Assembly (NCBI GenBank): GCA_025506515.1
Contig: CM046452.1
Span: forward strand, 77,350,876 to 77,414,875
From: Flaveria trinervia
Lineage: Eukaryota > Streptophyta > Magnoliopsida > Asterales > Asteraceae
Reading direction: 5' to 3'
Length of the DNA stretch: 64,000 nucleotides
Part shown: positions 61,694 through 64,000 of the stretch, in pieces
Numbering within the stretch: the first letter of the stretch is position 1
Layout of the letters: each line of letters opens with the position of its first letter
Notes under the pieces: model-generated
The model's database searches: none
The model's input: only the letters and a program-made list of their open reading frames with translations
Told to the model about the DNA's origin: nothing
Position numbers and translations under genes: made by a program

Positions 61694-62345
61694 ACCTTAA
61701 CGCACATCAATGCACCTAACACATCACGAAATGATTTTAAAAGAAACCTCCACATATTTCGTGTGGAAGTTTCGGGATGAGGTATTGCGAAGTGCGGTTG
61801 CTTAGTTCCGCAAGCTGACGGTTAAAAGAAACGAGTTCCTCGCCCATCTCTTGAAGTTTTTAGATGAGTTCAGCTAGACGTTGGGATGTGATAACGTTCA
61901 TCTCAGTCAACTTTTTGATAAGTTCATGCAACTTGAAGAATTACTCCTACGTCGTCGGCTCTCGCGTTTCGAAATGCGGTTTCTTCACAGGATTCCAGTT
62001 GAACTTCCGTGACTTGATTCTTTCATTTTTAGACTTTTTAAAGCATAAATGAATGTGATGAAAGAATAGAAAAAGTGTGGTATTTATATACAGGTCTTGA
62101 AAGTTGAAAACGGGGGCGTGTTTGTCCAGGCACAGCCCGTGCTTGTTAGGATTCATCTGAAATTTGACTTGTAACGTTCCAGAGTTGTCAACGAAGATCG
62201 TGGAAAGAATTTGTCAGAGATATGGGGTCATGATTCATGGGGAACAACCCCATGCTTGTGCTTGTGAGGTCCTATAAAAAGTTAAAAATTAAAGAAAAAC
62301 TTGTGTGTTGCATTTAAGTTTCAGGTCTTTGGCACGACCCTTCCC
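61694..62345 (-). other. Athila-flanking DNA: polypurine-like site, palindrome words, TATA box and short coiled-coil remnant
   Basis: Minus-strand order: GTGTGGGGAAGGG (about 62345), a word CATGGGGTTGTTCCCCATG (about 62235-62253), GCACGGGCTGTGC, TATA box TGTATATAAATACC (about 62092-62079), then a short Leu-rich region (FKLHELIKKLTEMN, ELVSFNRQLAELSN) interrupted by stops. It may be an LTR or leader of the adjacent Athila-like element; boundaries unresolved. Confidence 0.4.
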
Positions 62346-62369
62346 CACACTTAGTTTTCGTCGGGGCGG

Positions 62370-64000
62370 AGGTATAATTCCTCCGAGAGAATCTTGGTTG
62401 GTCTATCATTATACGGTTTCAAATGATGGCCATTTACTTTGAAACTTAAACCATCGTGGTTATCGATTTCAATGGCACCATTCGGAAACACGTTTTTAAT
62501 TGTATAAGGTCCAGACCAACGTGACTTCAGCTTTCAGGGAAACAAATGTAAATGTGAGTTATACAATAATACATGTTCTTCCACATGAAATTGTTTTGTG
62601 TTCTTTAATCGAGCGTCATGGAATTTTCTTGTCTTTTCTTTGTAAACCCTAGAGTTTTTGTATGCTTGTTCTCTCAGTTCCTCTAGTTTGTGGATTTATA
62701 GGAATCGATTTTTTCCTACAAGGTCTTGGTCTAGGTTTGCTACTTTAAGTTCCCAAAAGGCCTTGTTCTCTAGTTCCATAGGTAGAGGAGACGAATTTCC
62801 ATAAACAAAATTTGAACGGTGTTGGGCAATGGGAGTCTTATAGGCTGTTCGAAAAGCCCATAATGCATCATCTAGCTTGTTAGACCAATCCTTGTGATTC
62901 TGACCTATGGTTTTCTCAAGGATTCATTTGATGCCTTGGTTAGTGTCTTCAGCTTACCCATTCACTTGTGGATGATAAGCAGTTGTAAAGTGATGGTGCA
63001 CTCCCATAACAGGCCATTGCTCTTTCGAGCTGGTTGTTACAGAAATGCATTCCTTGATCACTAATTAAAGATTTAGGGACACCAAAACAAGAGAATAGTT
63101 TCTTAAGGAATCTAACAACGTTTCTGGCATCATTTGTAGGTAGGGTTTGAGCTTCGGCCTATTTTGAAACATAATTGACTGCTACCAAGATGTAACGGTT
63201 GCTAAAGGAAAGTGGGAATGGCCCCATAAAATCAATACCCCATATATCAAATCCCTCACATACTTGAATGGGTTTTTGAGGTATCTCATTTCGTGTTGAG
63301 ATATTGGTTGCTTTTTGACATGCATCACGGGTGTGTACCATGTTATGAGCATATTTGAAATTCGTGGGCCAATAAAATCCAAAATCAATGACTTTATTGG
63401 CTGTCAGGGTTGCTTCATAGTGTCCTCCTGTGGGTCCTTCATGACAGTGCCTTAGAATGTGTTCTGCTTCACTTTCTTATACGCATCTTCAATTAGTTGG
63501 TCCGCACCAATTCTGAATAGATATGGGTCCTCCCAATAGTAATACTTAATATCAGTAAAGAATTTCTTCTTTTGTTGATAAGTCATTCTTTTGAGAAAGA
63601 TTCTACTTGCCAGGTAATTTGTGAAATCGGCAAACCAAGGATGTTTATCAATTGAGGATTGGACGTGCATAAGGAATTCGTGTGGGAAATTATCATCTAT
63701 TATGACTTCCTCACTTTGTGAAGGACTTGAATCTTCAAGATGTGAGAGATGATCGGCTGCCATATTTTCTGCTCCTTTCTTATCATGAACTTCAATGTCG
63801 AATTCTTGAAGCAGAAGTATTCAATGAATCAATCTTGGCTTTGCATCTTGTTTATTGAATAGGTAACGAAGGGTTGCATGATCAGGGTAAACAATGGCTT
63901 TTGAAAGGATTAGATATGAACATAATTTGTCAAATGCAAAAACTACCACAAGAAGCTCTTTCTCGATGGTGGTGTAGTTTTCTTACGCGTCATTTAGGGT
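62370..64000 (-). pseudogene. Athila-like Ty3/Gypsy pol: RNase H end, integrase (right edge truncates it)
   Basis: From the right edge leftward: RNase H end and tether (ADHLSHLEDSSPSQSEE, 63763 down), zinc-finger remnant (RDACQKATNIS), integrase first Asp in FDIWGIDFMGPFP, second Asp in LISDQGMHFCNNQLE (about 63055), then a C-terminal SRWSGPYTIKNVFPNGAIE and SFKVNGHHLKPYN (about 62530-62410). The motif style is that of Athila/Tat-type elements without a chromodomain. Stops and frameshifts near 63440, 63160 and 63010 inactivate it. RT and Gag lie beyond the window. Confidence 0.8.

Overview
This is plant nuclear DNA, most likely from a eudicot and probably Asteraceae. The evidence is a GT-AG-introned plant NPF (NRT1/PTR family) transporter gene, SIRE-type Copia and Tekay/Athila-type Gypsy retrotransposons, and a post-pol third ORF that resembles (from memory, not searched) ORFs common in Asteraceae SIRE elements. 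The window is AT-rich and gene-poor. I support one host gene; almost everything else recognisable is transposon-derived and decayed. No rRNA, tRNA or CRISPR feature is supported.

Layout. 1-3906: 5' part of a SIRE-type Copia element on the minus strand (gag, primer-binding site, 5' LTR), cut by the left edge. 3907-11509: AT-rich DNA with two head-to-head Gypsy-LTR-like termini (5302-5337, 7052-7087), two foldback MITE-like elements and an LTR-like fragment with a 30-bp tandem array (10409-10982). 11515-24064: a structurally complete 12.5-kb SIRE-type Copia element on the plus strand, with target-site duplication ACTTA, both LTRs, PBS, gag, pol, internal and terminal polypurine tracts and a third ORF at 20944-23516; all reading frames are broken. 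24070-28650: AT-rich DNA with a Helitron-like terminus, an ATT microsatellite and a dispersed repeat split by a 641-bp hAT-type MITE. 28661-31272: a six-exon NPF4-like gene on the minus strand, intact except for one apparent 1-nt frameshift in exon 5. 31400-46400: gene-poor DNA with Helitron-like termini, MITEs and minisatellites. 46700-47850: Athila-like LTR and internal DNA. 47856-55221: near-complete Tekay chromovirus on the minus strand with TSD ATATT. 55222-60825: truncated SIRE-type Copia on the minus strand. 60831-62345: LTR-like DNA. 62370-64000: Athila-like pol on the minus strand, cut by the right edge.

The most striking signal that ordinary annotation does not explain is architectural. 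In five Copia and Athila-like LTR regions, and in the LTR-like block at 60831-61693, clusters of short inverted-repeat words occur, each family with its own word. In the five with a recognisable TATA box the cluster lies immediately upstream of it. The complete Copia element repeats the same array-plus-TATA module inside the element, upstream of its third ORF, which suggests a second, internal promoter. One hairpin of that array also appears in opposite orientation in the two LTRs of the same element.
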